Positions 53,278 through 64,000 of a stretch of DNA of 64,000 bases are shown in pieces. The translations under genes and the position numbers were made by a program. The stretch comes from Fasciolopsis buskii. Lineage: Eukaryota; Platyhelminthes; Trematoda; Plagiorchiida; Fasciolidae. The notes under the pieces are model-generated. The model did no database searches. It had not been told where the DNA came from and saw only the letters and a list, made by a program, of their open reading frames with translations. The stretch spans positions 8,256 through 72,255 of the forward strand of contig LUCM01001900.1 in NCBI GenBank assembly GCA_008360955.1, read 5' to 3'. Within the stretch, counting starts at the first letter, position 1; each line of letters starts with the position of its first letter.

Positions 53278-55571
53278 AAATCCACCGCACTGTTGTGTAA
53301 GGCATGTCTTGAAAGAGATCTGTCTTGCTACAGGGTGTCAAAGGGCTGTCGTTGCAGGCAAAAATAGACAAAGATTGTGAGGTTTTGAACACCGTTCTCT
53401 TCGTTATCTCAATCAAATATGGCGAAACAATTTCTGAAAAGGTCCAGTTTGAAGCGTGAGGTATTGGAACACGGAACTTAATTGGCCGAACAGGCACTGA
53501 ATGTGAGTGAGTTAAGGTTTCTGAGGTCGTGTATTACGCACGCCCAAAGATCGGCTCACGGAATACGCTGTTCTCCGAGTCAGGTATTAGGTAGGAGACT
53601 CGTCGAAGTGGCCAGTCCACCATGTGACGAAAAACCATGAAGGCTCTAACCAGCAATAGAAGTAGGTCGAGTTAACTTACCGAGCTGGGGTTTACAAGAT
53701 CCTCCAAGCGGTGGTTGGAGATCTTAGGCATTACGCTTAAATGCCACAATCTGCTGCGTCCATGCATTCGAAATGTTTCCTATTTATAGTTCTTTCGAAT
53801 TATGATCTTTCCCTTTTACTGTTAATTGGCACTGCTAGGTAGCAACCAAAACCAGAAGACACTAGTGCGAGAATAATGGTTGTATAGAGTGGACTAAATT
53901 GAGGTAGGCCTAAGAGAATCACTGTCTCAACCGACAGTACACTTAGCGTCAACGTACAACAGGGCACTGATAACCTTCGGTATTCGGTAAACATGAACAA
54001 AGAGCAACCGACAGATCTTGGTTTCTGTCTTTTCTGCCGAGTTTGCATTTTGTTTGCCTGTCCAGCATAGTGCTCTCAGTCCAGGTAGAACACCGTGCCA
54101 CTGTGCTCATACAATTCAACATCCTGAATCAGAGAACGTTGGTGCAGCTTTGCTGGTTGAAAAAATAATGATCCTGGACCTCAGGTATTTCTTGGCTTAC
54201 ATTTATGCTTCTGCCTTTTTCGTTTTATGGGTGACACTGTTATCTACGATTAAGTTAGCTTTAATTTGACTGGCTGATCATGAATCTAAAGACTAACACT
54301 GTCATCTACAACCACCTATGCTATTCAATGTGACCGTTCCATCATATGATCCAAATTAACCTCTTCGTGCCCACTAAGTTTTCTAGATCGCTTTGGCTGG
54401 AAAAACATTTCACATTGTCGTTACATCAGGAAACGTTGGCCGGTGTCTTCGTACCCACACATGAAAAGTGCAGATTCCCATTCCTGATAATCCCATAATT
54501 ACTATCGATAATATCTACAAAATTCCTTCCTGTAGATCTGAACAACCCCAAGATTATTGGGTTGATTAAATTACCCTTAGCTACTCGCATTTTGCCTGGG
54601 TTAAGGTGAGTGATCCGTTTAGCGCAGCTGGATGGCTCTTAAACTGCGGAAGATATTATGGAGATAACGCTTTCGAATTTTTAACATTGCCCACACATTG
54701 TTTTCATGCTCAAGGATTAACCTGAATCTAAACCCGGACTCACCGCTTTGTTACTTCGCCAGAATTCTTAAAAGTTCCTCGGTAATCGCATTGTTTCCAA
54801 CCGAAGATGCCAAAATTAATACAGATTGTGACATTTTTTAGTCAATTTGAAACGGATGTTAGGCATTTCAGCTTGTGAAATGATGTCTTTCTGTATTACA
54901 TCTCCATTTTCTACCTCTGTCAATTTGTTTCTTTCCCCTGAATCCGATTTTCGATCTTTTTTTCAACCTACTGTCTAGAGGTATATTTCACATCATTTGC
55001 TTTTGAGTGTTACGGTGCTTTCAGGACTACTGCTCCGAAGTGAACACTTTATTCATCTGAACTAGGTTAAAGGAGGAATGTTCCATTAAAGGTGTTGGAC
55101 AGACGGCAGAAAGTCAGTTTTCCTCTAAGAATTTTCCCTCCATTCGCCCGGAGCTGTTTGTCACTCATCATATTCATTTTTTCCCAGTCTCTTTTAATTG
55201 CCCGGTTGCTGTTTACTTCCAGTAGTGGTATCACGTGCGCAAGATTTTGATAGTTTTTGACTTCAGATCAGGATTGACGATTCATTTTTCCATTGCCTCT
55301 TATTGGCATCAAAAGTTCAGCATAGATCATCATCCACATCTGTGCGCTGTGCAGCTGTGGCGCGGAACTCTGTTTCGGTTGACTGTTTCTCTAAATCAGC
55401 GGCACAATTTTCATGTGCAAATGACTTTTATGTAATTGGATTACGTAGTATAATTCATCTTCGGAGTCATTTATTCCAATCCCCCAATGAACTTATCGTT
55501 CACCTCGCGTTAGGTGTGATATTTTGTAATCTTAATTAGCTGTTTTATCTCACCTCTGTTTCTTATCTCAG

Positions 55572-56043
55572 TGTTCCCCCCGTGAGTGGCTCGATTTCGG
55601 GAAGTGACTCATCATCCGGTTCCGATGCACGCATTGGCTCTAACCGACCACAAACTACCAGTGTGATGGTCAGCCCAGCCAGTTTATCCTCGGGTTTGGA
55701 AAAGCGGCAACTCTTTCCAACCGCTACATCACCTTCACAACCGCAGATCACCATGGGCTCCGCCAATGAAGCAAACCACCCACTCCAAAACAACCGTGCT
55801 CATCAATCCATAACGGAAGATGAACTGAACTCCTCTGTTCCCCCTAGTTTCATCAAGCAATCTTTTCCTCATCACATTTCCCCGCATTCGACCGGATCTG
55901 CCTACCCCCATTTCCCGAATCGGGCTGTTGAGAATGAGTCGTTGATTATGTGTAATCCGGCTGTCACTGGTCCGCAATCCCCGACTGTTGGTGGTGGTGT
56001 TTTGTTCAGTGGATTAGATCGGTTGAATAATGGATCCATGTGA
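55572..56043 (+). CDS. robo: Roundabout-like receptor, terminal coding exon with stop codon
   Basis: The acceptor (TTTCTTATCTCAG, AG at 55570-55571) is in phase 2, matching the 40322 donor: the split codon ag|t gives Ser. The open frame then runs about 156 codons to TGA at 56041-56043. With this exon the four-exon coding sum is 2454 nt, exactly 818 codons including the stop, which supports the model. The residues are Ser/Pro/Asn-rich and polar (SGSISGSDSSSGSD near the start, ending GLDRLNNGSM). I see no CC3 motif. The sequence after the stop shows no further phase-matched extension and probably holds the 3' UTR. Alternative last exons are possible but unproven. Confidence 0.8.
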
Positions 56044-56249
56044 TAGGTCGGATTATTTGTTTTCGGTATAACAGTGGACAAATGTCCCCGTCGCCGTTGT
56101 CAGTATAGATTTGAGATGCACATTAATAACGCGAACGTCCCTGTTACACTCCTCATGTCTATGCATCGCTTCCTTGTTCCGAAACTGCATTATCATTTTC
56201 TTTTGCTTAGTATAGTAATTCTGTGGATCATGATTCTGCATTTGTCTGG

Positions 56250-56263
56250 TATATATATATATC

Positions 56264-56300
<37 letters not shown>

Positions 56301-56301
56301 G
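56250..56301. repeat. AT microsatellite in probable Robo 3' UTR
   Basis: About 52 bp of AT repeat with two interruptions, 207 bp past the Robo stop codon. Confidence 0.9.
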
Positions 56302-57599
56302 TCAATATTACTATTGCCGTTTTCATTTTCTAATTTTCATCTCGGAAGCTGTTATGCACGTCCTCATCAATTCTAACTTCCCCAGATCAACGAAACATAA
56401 CCGGTACAGTATATTTTATGAGCCAGCTATAACTTTGCTACATCCGTCAATCGTGTACAGTTTCTTTTTTCCCTTATGACTTTCCCAGGTCCGTCCGAAT
56501 ACTTGCACTTACATTGTTTTGCCTTTGGTAAATGGGTTATCAAGTTTGTCCTCATTTATTTTCCTTTCGCGTTTATCTCTCGTTCCTGTCTTAATATCTC
56601 CACACCGGTAAAAAATATGGACTTAAAAGATCCACTTCCTTAATCGTCTTTGGTTCGCTAGTCTTCGTGAAAATCTGATTTGTGTCCGTCCATTGTCCCG
56701 TCAGGCGGTAAACTTTTTATATCTTGCTTTACCTGGATGATAATGGCGCTATTTTCCCCTTTTTTCGTCTTTCCGTTAATATTTGCCATTATGCAAATAG
56801 AAATTCTGCTACGACGAATCTCGATGTGAAAAACAAAATGGACGAAACAGTCTGTTCTACCCGTATTCTCAGTTTTTTTAGAATGCCTCTCCACTTTACT
56901 AGAAAGAGAAAACAATGGACATTTCGCCACTAGGTTTATGCTTTGCGATAACAATCGACGATGATGAACCACTCCATCATCCTTACTTGTTCATCTCTGA
57001 TAAATCTAAGAACAGATATAAAATCAAATCGAGTGACGTTTGTAGGGATAGTTTCGTGATATATCGGGCCGCTTAACGGCTTGATAAGATGCAATGACTA
57101 AATGGAATGTCATTCCATTGGCTTGTTGTTGGCTTACTGGACTGTAATTTCATCGGCTGATTTTCCTTCGCTCCCCTCGATTAGATGAAGCTTTTTCTAG
57201 TTTTAGGTCATTTGTTATTACTTGTTCGAGAGATTCTATTACGGAAAATTTAGTGAGTTTGTGAATCAGACATGATGTGAACAAGCGCCATCGAAAGATA
57301 GATAGGGCTGGCTTAGTAAAACCAGAAAAAGCGGCGCGAATAACTAGAATCCCTCAGAACTACTTTCAGGCTTTATAGGGTAGATGATTCTTCTCCGGGT
57401 GGTCATGTGATGTTGGAATATTTCCTGTTTGATCAATATTCTTATCCTACGGTCAGTGATTCATTGAGGCTTTCCCGCAACGTTTATTTGTTCACGAAGC
57501 TGTCTGAGCGTAAGCATGGAAAGGGGTCCACAATTAGATCTGATCGTGCAGTACATATTGGGAAGCAACGGTTTTCGTTGGTAAAATCCAAACCAGCTG

Positions 57600-57902
57600 T
57601 CATATCCGTCGAACTCTGTGGATAATATCCAGCCACCGCGGTGGCAGTCCTACTGTGACTGCATTCCTAAAGGCATCTGGAGTGATATAAACTGCTCCCG
57701 AACTTACGAGAAAAGTAGATTTTGGATTCATTACATCAAATTCAAATAAATTTGGGAGTGAATCGAATGCATTTATGAGGAATCTATGTGCAAGTGACGT
57801 GATCCAATGCGGTACAGCTTTGTGTTGGTCTGTATAGCCATCTGACCAATGAGGACCATGGAGACAGGCGGTTGTAAAGTCCAAACATTCCTCAAAAATC
57901 AT
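57600..57902 (-). other. Candidate ORF downstream of Robo, minus strand
   Basis: An ATG-started frame of 100 codons with protein-like composition (HGPHWSDGYTDQHKAVPHW, GLPPRWLDIIHRV). It contains a strong donor-like site (TTTCTC|GTAAGT) that could end an exon. I recognise no family. If real it would be convergent with Robo and overlap its 3' UTR. Not supported by a second feature. Confidence 0.25.
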
Positions 57903-59028
57903 TGGGAGAGTTGTATTTCAACAGTCTGTATATCTCCGTTTTTTATATAAACGCCTGATTTGTAAGCGAAATTCGAATGCGCTTCCCAGCTGATGTGGCA
58001 TTCTCGTTGCCTTTAATTGGGTAGCCTGAGTCGAAGTCAATCCGGTATCTGTTAGCTCTTTGTATCCGTTTGTTATTGTGACTGACCGAGTTCTTTATAC
58101 TGATATTATGTGTGAACATTACAATATTATGGGTATCTGCTTATCAACAAGAGCATCCTTCGTAGAGGCGAGGATGAATCGAAATTTTGTTTACCTTGTC
58201 TACCATTTCTTAGTCCATCTTGTTCCTAGAGAAACGCTTCGAGTGGTCCCACAATGCATCCATTGGTGCGATTATACGAGATTGGCGTAGACATTCGCGG
58301 GTTGTAACCGATGCGTCTCCATTTTTTTTGCAAAACTATTTTGAGCACCAAAGTGACTGTTGACATGGAAAAACAAAGAATAATTTGCATCTTCATGGCC
58401 AACAGAAAGCCGTTTTGTTTTGTCCCCGACTTGCTCCAGTCCGGCAACCGTAGCTGGGAAACAACCGACGTTTTTCATCCCGTATTTTTCGACTTATCTG
58501 ATACCTGAATCCCGACACATTTTTGCGATGCATCTTGTTGTGCAACGCTGAAAGGCATTTTGGTATGCGCATCCCTTAGCGGTGATGCGAGTTGAAACTT
58601 TCCGGCGAAATTTTGTTCGTCTTCTCATTTTAAGCATTTTTGGTTACATTCACTCCAAGGTGTCTGCAGATTTTCCTTAACTTGGCATGTTACATTTCGG
58701 ACGGCGGGAATTCTGCCCGTTATTGGCGATTCCCATTGATTTGAAAACCGTTAATCTATACCTTTGTAATATGTTTATGGTGAAATTTCATATTGTCATA
58801 TGATTTCAGGCCTTCCCTTTGCAATTAATCCCCAATTAGAGAATCAATTGGTCTGATGTGTACCGTTGTTGGATATCAACAATCCCTGTGCACATCCTGA
58901 TTGCGTGTGTGAATGGGTACGCATATGTGTTTGTGCTCTTCGACATTTGGGGGCGCTAGTAATTGATCCGAAGGAATTAGAATTCCATTTGTGATGTGAT
59001 TTTACCAACTCCATTGTGCATTTCCCAG

Positions 59029-59135
59029 AAATCTAACATGTGCTGGCGAGGTATATCGGAGTGAACGTTTGCAAGTTGTTTGTACCGATGGCGAAGGGCA
59101 ACGTGATTGTTATCCGTACGTGCTAAACGGTCGAG
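59029..59135 (+). other. Candidate exon, cysteine-containing product
   Basis: 107 nt between a good acceptor (ccattgtgcatttcccag, ending at 59028) and a strong donor (CGAG|GTAAGATG). Only one frame is open; it enters at phase 2 and leaves at phase 1 (NLTCAGEVYRSERLQVVC, then TDGEGQRDCYPYVLNG), with three Cys and one N-glycosylation sequon. The entry phase equals the Robo donor at 40322, so it could be an alternative downstream exon. It could equally belong to the next gene. A phase-1 acceptor at 59373 (cgtgctgcag) could follow. Confidence 0.35.
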
Positions 59136-60654
59136 GTAAGATGCCCGTTGCCTAGGTGAAGTTTACTAACGAATACATATATCAAAACTCACCTGGGCCG
59201 GATACATGTTTGAATCAAACCGCATTTGATCCACAATAATACAATGGATCAGTCAAGGTGGAATTTTTTGTCCCGGAATTCTGCCTAGGTCATGCGTTTT
59301 TATGTGTATTTCGGGTTTGCGTTCAGCGGATTTTGTTCCTTCTTTAGTCTTTCTTCAACTTGTCGTGCTGCAGGGATTCAAAAGCACTTGGTTATTGATC
59401 GAGAAACTCTTCAGACTCTGTTTGGCTGGACTTTATTGTTAGTAGCCGAACAGCTTAGGATATTTCTTTGTTATAATAATCGTTTCACAGTAAATGAAAA
59501 AAATTCCAAAGATTGGCTATTGTAAATGGAAGAATTATTACATTTGGCGATTCATTTCAGAAGGAGTCACGTTTAAGAATCTTCTGACAGAGCACTGTGC
59601 GATTCTTAAATGGACCAATCACCCAGTGACTCAAATGAGGTTCTTGTGGTATTATGTCTAAGTGAAAAATCATAAAATAAATTTGGGAAACAGAGTTAAA
59701 TTTCAAAAAAAAGGTAATATGACTGGTTTTCCTCACATGTGACATGCATTACAATAGCCGACCAACAAGCCCATTTACTTGAGCATTATTTGATGCACAT
59801 ATTCAACATCAAATTGGAGTGATCTTACCCAAGTGTTGTAATGAGCCTGCTCCAATTTCGCAACTGATTCGTGCGTCCAAATAGATAAAACTTGTTATGG
59901 TTCACACTGTGCGGACCAAGAGCGCTAATATGCACTAAAACGCTTTATTTAATTGCTGCAGTTTGTGATATTTTGTTGCCGCCGTGGTGATTTGTTGAAT
60001 TCTGTTGTAAACGTCTTCGCTTGAAATATCAGTTTTTCGTTTGGCATTTTAAACCTATTCTTTTATTCGTTCCCGCTATCTCCTAAAATGTTCTGTTCGA
60101 AAGAACAATGCTTGCATCCACGCTGTGCGTCATAAAATGTTGCAGACAAAGAAAATTAGTGCATTTGAACGGCAAAGCTTTGCGTGAGCATGGTCCCTAG
60201 TCTGGTCAGACGGAATAACTCACTGTATAAAACTGTGACTATTTGACTGTGTACACCGCCAGTTTTCCCCGTCGAATTTTATTGATCCCAATTTTGATTC
60301 GGCGAACCTATCGGACATCAAATTCTTTGCAGAGGAAAAAAGTGGAGTAGAGTAGTTCTGTAGGATGCAAGTCCCAAGGGGCGAAATGTTGCCAGTCTTT
60401 CAGCAGGTTTGCCCCAAACCACGTGGGACGGAAGTCGACACAAACATCTTTACTAGCGGAGTCTGTCATCAATGTAGCAGTGCATCGCCTGATGATCTTA
60501 CCGGGTAAAAGACTGCCGTCAAAAAATTACTTGACCATCAAAATGATCACGTTACACATTTTTCACAGTATGATTTACAGCTGTGGCAATTTGCTTCACG
60601 CTTGTTTTCTTCTTTCTGAAACTGTTTAGCTCCAGAACAGTGTAGATGGCTAAT

Positions 60655-60830
60655 CAAAAATGCAGTGCGCTCCTCAGGTATATCACCAAACGCAATTTTG
60701 TAGTCAGATTATTCATCATGCAATAACGACGCTCAACACACTACTGAATGTCATGGAAACATCGTACAGTGGCTCGGTGCTACTTAATTTTTAAAAATGC
60801 GTTTCCACAAAAGTCATAGTAGAGTGAAAT
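60655..60830. repeat. Diverged dispersed repeat, copy B
   Basis: Partner of 50405-50590, same orientation. No coding potential I can assign. Confidence 0.45.
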
Positions 60831-61710
60831 TCCCTCAGCTGAAGTCGAACTTTCGACGAATTCCTAACTTCACCGGTAGTCACAGGTAGATGGTTTTGTA
60901 CCTTCCCTACTCAGTTTATGGTTCACAGTATTCTCCGACAGATTGACGCCAAAACAATAGGCTCAGGTTCTGTTAATTGGGTATCCGTGTCACACGTGTT
61001 CATGTGAACCGACAGAGTGGGCATCACAGCGACCTAGTAGCGCTCGTGGAGTATGATAAGGATAGAATGTACACTCCAAGGCTCCTGGTCATGTAAATAT
61101 AACACACCCTATTGTGTAGTACAGGTTGGATATTGTATTCCAACAGGCGACCAGAGTATCCAGCACGTCACAGGTCTCAGTAGATGACTGCAGTTCAAAG
61201 TCAATCATATTGTATTCGACCACATACTTAAAGCTGGCGGTTATTTGCTGCTGGAGAGCCCTGACAGTCATTTTCCAACGACCTTTTTAAAGTTGCGGGC
61301 GGACCTTGATCAAAGTAGAAGCTATGAGGGTCATGACTAGCCACATCCATTACCAAGGTCAAGGACCAACACAACTTTTGCAGAATTGCTCCGACTGTTT
61401 CAGTCGATAAGCCGGGAGAAATAGCCGTGTGAGAAAGTCAGCCAATAACGATAAGCCGATTTAGTCAAGGGACTAATCGGCCAACGGGTATTAGTCATAA
61501 GAAACCAAGATAAATGATTTGTTATTGACTAATAGACGAGTTTTATATTTGCTTGACTTGGTTTTACTCACTAACGAGTGAGAGCCATCGATAGCGAATA
61601 GGAGGTAGGATCGCTTGCAATTTGACTAGGTAATGAGAGCATTCGTCTTTTATTTTTCACTTTTAACAGATACGGGCAGTGGTGCAAAATCAATTTAAAC
61701 TTTTCTTCAG

Positions 61711-61828
61711 TTAATATGCTTGTATATACTGGCTTGGGCCACCCAAACGTTTACGCAGAAAATACAAGTGGATTTTCAATCACCGGAAAACCCGGCTGTT
61801 GGCGTCATTTTGGAGAGCACCAACTTTG
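61711..61828 (+). other. Weak candidate exon
   Basis: 118 nt between aacttttcttcag and TTTG|GTAAAC. Two frames are open, so coding status and product are undecided. Confidence 0.15.
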
Positions 61829-62080
61829 GTAAACATTAATATTCAAATGGAATAGGTAACGAGGCTAACTTCCCTATGGTTATTTATTCTTACGATCTAT
61901 TCGTAGGAAGTACTCTTTCAAAGTTCAAGTAGTCAGGTGGTCCATCATGCAGCGTCCACATCCAATTAGTCCTTGAAAAATATGGAAGCACTGTAGGTGT
62001 TTTTCATTCCTGTTAGGATTATCAGCGGTAAAATTGGACTCGAACCTTGGAGTAATGGTTACTATTCGAATATCTACTTC

Positions 62081-62330
62081 TTAATCTAATCGGGCTAACT
62101 TCTCTTTGGGGAGGACATATGCAAACAGCATAGGCCAAGATGTCCAAATCGCAGTCATCCCTCTTGGGCCCGGTTCCCAGTTTGGGAGTCGCGAATTTGC
62201 ACTGCTAGTCAGTCCTGGCAACGATGATACCGCTGTACAGTGCTTCCATGATTTCCCGCATGAGGAATCATACCACCGGCAAATCATATTCCGCGCTACT
62301 CTAAATAGGTGTAAGTAGTGTACTTTTTCT
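62081..62330 (-). mobile_element. Possible LINE 3' end fragment
   Basis: A minus-strand frame contains SSANSRLPNWEPGPRG, which resembles the SRLPGWGPRD block near the RTE C-terminus. Flanking blocks are not clear. The assignment is tentative; chance similarity is possible. Confidence 0.25.
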
Positions 62331-62434
62331 GCTATATTGTGTGAATGCAAATATGAGTATAAAAGCTTTCGTTGGCCGTTTTTCTCCATTTTAAAAGGGT
62401 GTAGAGAAGTGGTTTTCACATGATTTGTCATCAG

Positions 62435-62797
62435 GACAAATTATTCACCAGAAGCAGAATTCACTCTCTGGTCTGGAAAATACGGACTGCGAGTGTCAAT
62501 CCGGAGCGCAAGGAATTCCGCCCTCCCGATTGTTTGACTGATACGATTGATCCGAACACACCCATGAGCATCAGCAACCCATTTCACGCTGTAATTCCTT
62601 TCTGGCCTGTATTTGTGTTTGCATGGAATTCAACTGGTCCGAAATGCCCGTTGTTTTTTCAAGGAGTAACACTGGAATCTGCTTTTTTACTTGGTAATTG
62701 CGCTGCGAATCCTAGACAAAAAAACATTAATCGAGGGACTGCTTTAGATAATAAACCGATCCCCTATGCTCACTCATTTTCCTTTTTCTTCTGAAAT
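62435..62797 (+). other. Candidate exon or ORF near the window end
   Basis: Open for about 120 codons after an acceptor-like ttgtcatcag, with a possible donor (cttg|gtaatt, last base 62693). Composition is protein-like (DCLTDTIDPNTPMSISNPF), family unknown. Overlaps nothing recognised. It may belong to the gene following Robo. Confidence 0.25.
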
Positions 62798-64000
62798 GGC
62801 GCTCTATATCAGGAACGCACACGGGCACGAATCGTGATAGATGTATCCCCTCCAGTCTGCAGTCGTCGATCTTCTTAAGGAGTGATCCATTTGCGATCAT
62901 AATGACTGTCTTGCTGTGGATCTTTAGTCATGAGTGGATCGACGTTGTTAAAAGTAACACCTCAGCTGATTTTCTCTCTAGTCCTGTTTTAGTGTCCGAT
63001 TTCCTCTGATTCGATTTGTTCATCGTTTTTTGAACGTACTCTGACGAGTTAATCATTTTTCGTGTCCTCGTTGAGTAGTTTACTTGAGCCCGTTCTCTAC
63101 GCGGTTGACACGCTCAAGTTTGCCTGAGCGTGCTTCCCTTAGAATATGTTAACGCATCGCCAGTTCGCCTTCCTTGAAGTGGTTCTCAAGGGTTAGGTTA
63201 AAGCAGGGTATTCTGACAAATGGACACCATCAAACCCTGATATAGGTGTCACTGACCCCGCTTCTGTTTAGGTGGCTACTTCTGTTTGTTTGTCTTTTTC
63301 AACCCTCTCGACTGTTGCAACAGGTCTTAAGTGGTTTGGTTGTGTTTTTCTACCCCGAGGGTAATTACTGTACCAAACTAAAAGATAGGATACGTTTTAT
63401 CTACAAGGAGGAAAACTGTTGCATAGCTATTTCATCTTTCCATCCAAACAGGATGCGGGTGGCTTGAAAATTTGTCGATTGTATGCTTGCATTCATGCGT
63501 ACATAAACCTAACGTTGGATGACAGAGTGACGATGCATACACATCAGCTTGTGTGGCAATGTTTGATGAAATTTTGGGATAGAGTTTGAAAAGCTGAACA
63601 TCCTAATCGAGATGTAAGCACATTTAAGTACATGTCAACTCCGGCTTTCCACGAATGGAACTTATTAACTGACATAAGAGTAGTAGACGTTGGACCTATA
63701 GCCTTCGCTGCGCGATGTAGCAGTCATGTTATACTAATAATAGTTAAACAGTAAAACATTCACTTCATCCATCCCTAATCTTAGATTCAAAACGCTGCTT
63801 TCCTTTTAGGCAATCGACTCGTTGAAATAACACTTCTTAGACCATAACCGTCATTTAGATGTTGAAGATATTCAAGTTCCTCAATTAAATAATGTAATAG
63901 CTAGTGCTCGCGATTCTCTAATCCGAAAAGTTCACTTTGCGAATCGCCAGAGGCGTCTTGCTTTTTCGTGAGATTCATTCTGTTGAATCACGCAGGATTC

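Larger units (their letters stand above)
52390..53790 (+). mobile_element. RTE-type LINE relic interrupted by a SINE
   Basis: The RT portion reads VVSVFLNLEAASDSVDYALL around 52465-52520. A frame from ~52600 (AVETIVKVAVSSCDNIG) carries a mutated catalytic box (EYAVNVIFL). SPLNYRMSLHDWIGSK-like sequence follows near 52800-52850, then ISDEVSSRMHRDQLMFANL around 52930-52990. After the SINE (53045-53277) the same element resumes with FEHRSLRYLNQIWRNNF near 53390-53440, then ALFSESG-like and WGLQDPPS...LEILGIT pieces near 53570-53730. The order of blocks across the SINE matches the uninterrupted 28-29.7 kb copy. Stops are frequent. Part of the RT is deleted near 52540. Confidence 0.75.
40323..55571 (+). 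other. Robo intron, 15.2 kb
   Basis: Bounded by GTAAGA at 40323 and the acceptor ending at 55571. It holds the small ATC/AGC repeat 41235-41261, exon-like sequence at 43233-43505, a minus-strand CR1/Jockey-like RT relic at 46440-47355, minus-strand ORFs at 47984-48765, and a LINE with nested SINE at 52390-53790. I see nothing assignable in 40330-43000, 43510-46430, 48800-52380 (apart from the diverged repeat at 50405-50590) or 53800-55570. Confidence 0.75.
56044..59028 (+). other. Robo 3' flank and probable 3' UTR
   Basis: Begins after the Robo stop. Contains the AT tract at 56250-56301 and a possible poly(A) signal AATAAA at 57745-57750, which also lies inside the minus-strand ORF 57600-57902. 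I cannot fix the transcript end. No other feature is supported. Confidence 0.4.
59140..64000. other. Region after Robo, mostly unassigned
   Basis: Apart from the weak candidates at 61711-61828 and 62435-62797, the possible LINE fragment at 62081-62330 and the diverged repeat at 60655-60830, I see only short frames with no recognisable product. A frame opening at 59374 (GIQKHLVIDRETLQTLFGW) continues in the phase left by the 59135 donor but has no clear donor of its own. Confidence 0.4.

Overview
The window looks like nuclear DNA of a flatworm, most likely a digenean trematode of the Fasciola type. The evidence is giant introns of 15-19 kb with canonical GT/AG borders, moderate GC, many decayed RTE-type LINE copies whose residual peptides resemble trematode retroelements, and AT microsatellites. 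No prokaryotic gene organisation is present. The trematode assignment is inference; the eukaryotic assignment is seen directly.

One gene dominates. Four plus-strand exons (559-1746, 20045-20435, 39920-40322, 55572-56043) join with matching phases (0, 1, 2) into one frame of 2454 nt ending in TGA. They encode the last 817 residues of a single-pass membrane receptor: the tail of a fibronectin type III domain, a transmembrane helix, and a long Ser/Pro/Gly-rich cytoplasmic tail. A CC0/CC1-like tyrosine motif (PPYASCAVLPDSG) and a CC2-like proline motif (IPPPPEYPPPPLP) point to the axon-guidance receptor Roundabout (Robo). The ectodomain exons lie upstream of the window.

The introns (1747-20044, 20436-39919, 40323-55571) are transposon graveyards. 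I identify RTE-type LINE relics at about 4400-4990 (-), 7190-8870 (+), 11375-12000 (+), 16560-16770 (+), 28080-29745 (+) and 52390-53790 (+), and a CR1/Jockey-like reverse transcriptase relic at 46440-47355 (-). A tRNA-derived SINE family has six copies (4157-4392, 5985-6240, 12930-13132, 14466-14584, 36840-37050, 53045-53277). One SINE sits inside a LINE. A perfect 122-bp inverted repeat (12053-12174 / 12275-12396) follows one LINE relic.

A few stretches are open and bounded by plausible splice sites but match nothing I recognise: 35867-36199 (-), 36349-36506 (+), 43233-43505 (+), 47984-48765 (-), 57600-57902 (-), 59029-59135 (+), 61711-61828 (+) and 62435-62797 (+). They could be nested genes, alternative Robo exons, a neighbouring gene, or chance. 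I found no rRNA, intact tRNA, CRISPR array or operon, and no clear new biological system. The most notable items are the SINE family, the nested SINE-in-LINE, the perfect foldback, and the cysteine-rich minus-strand ORF pair near 48 kb.
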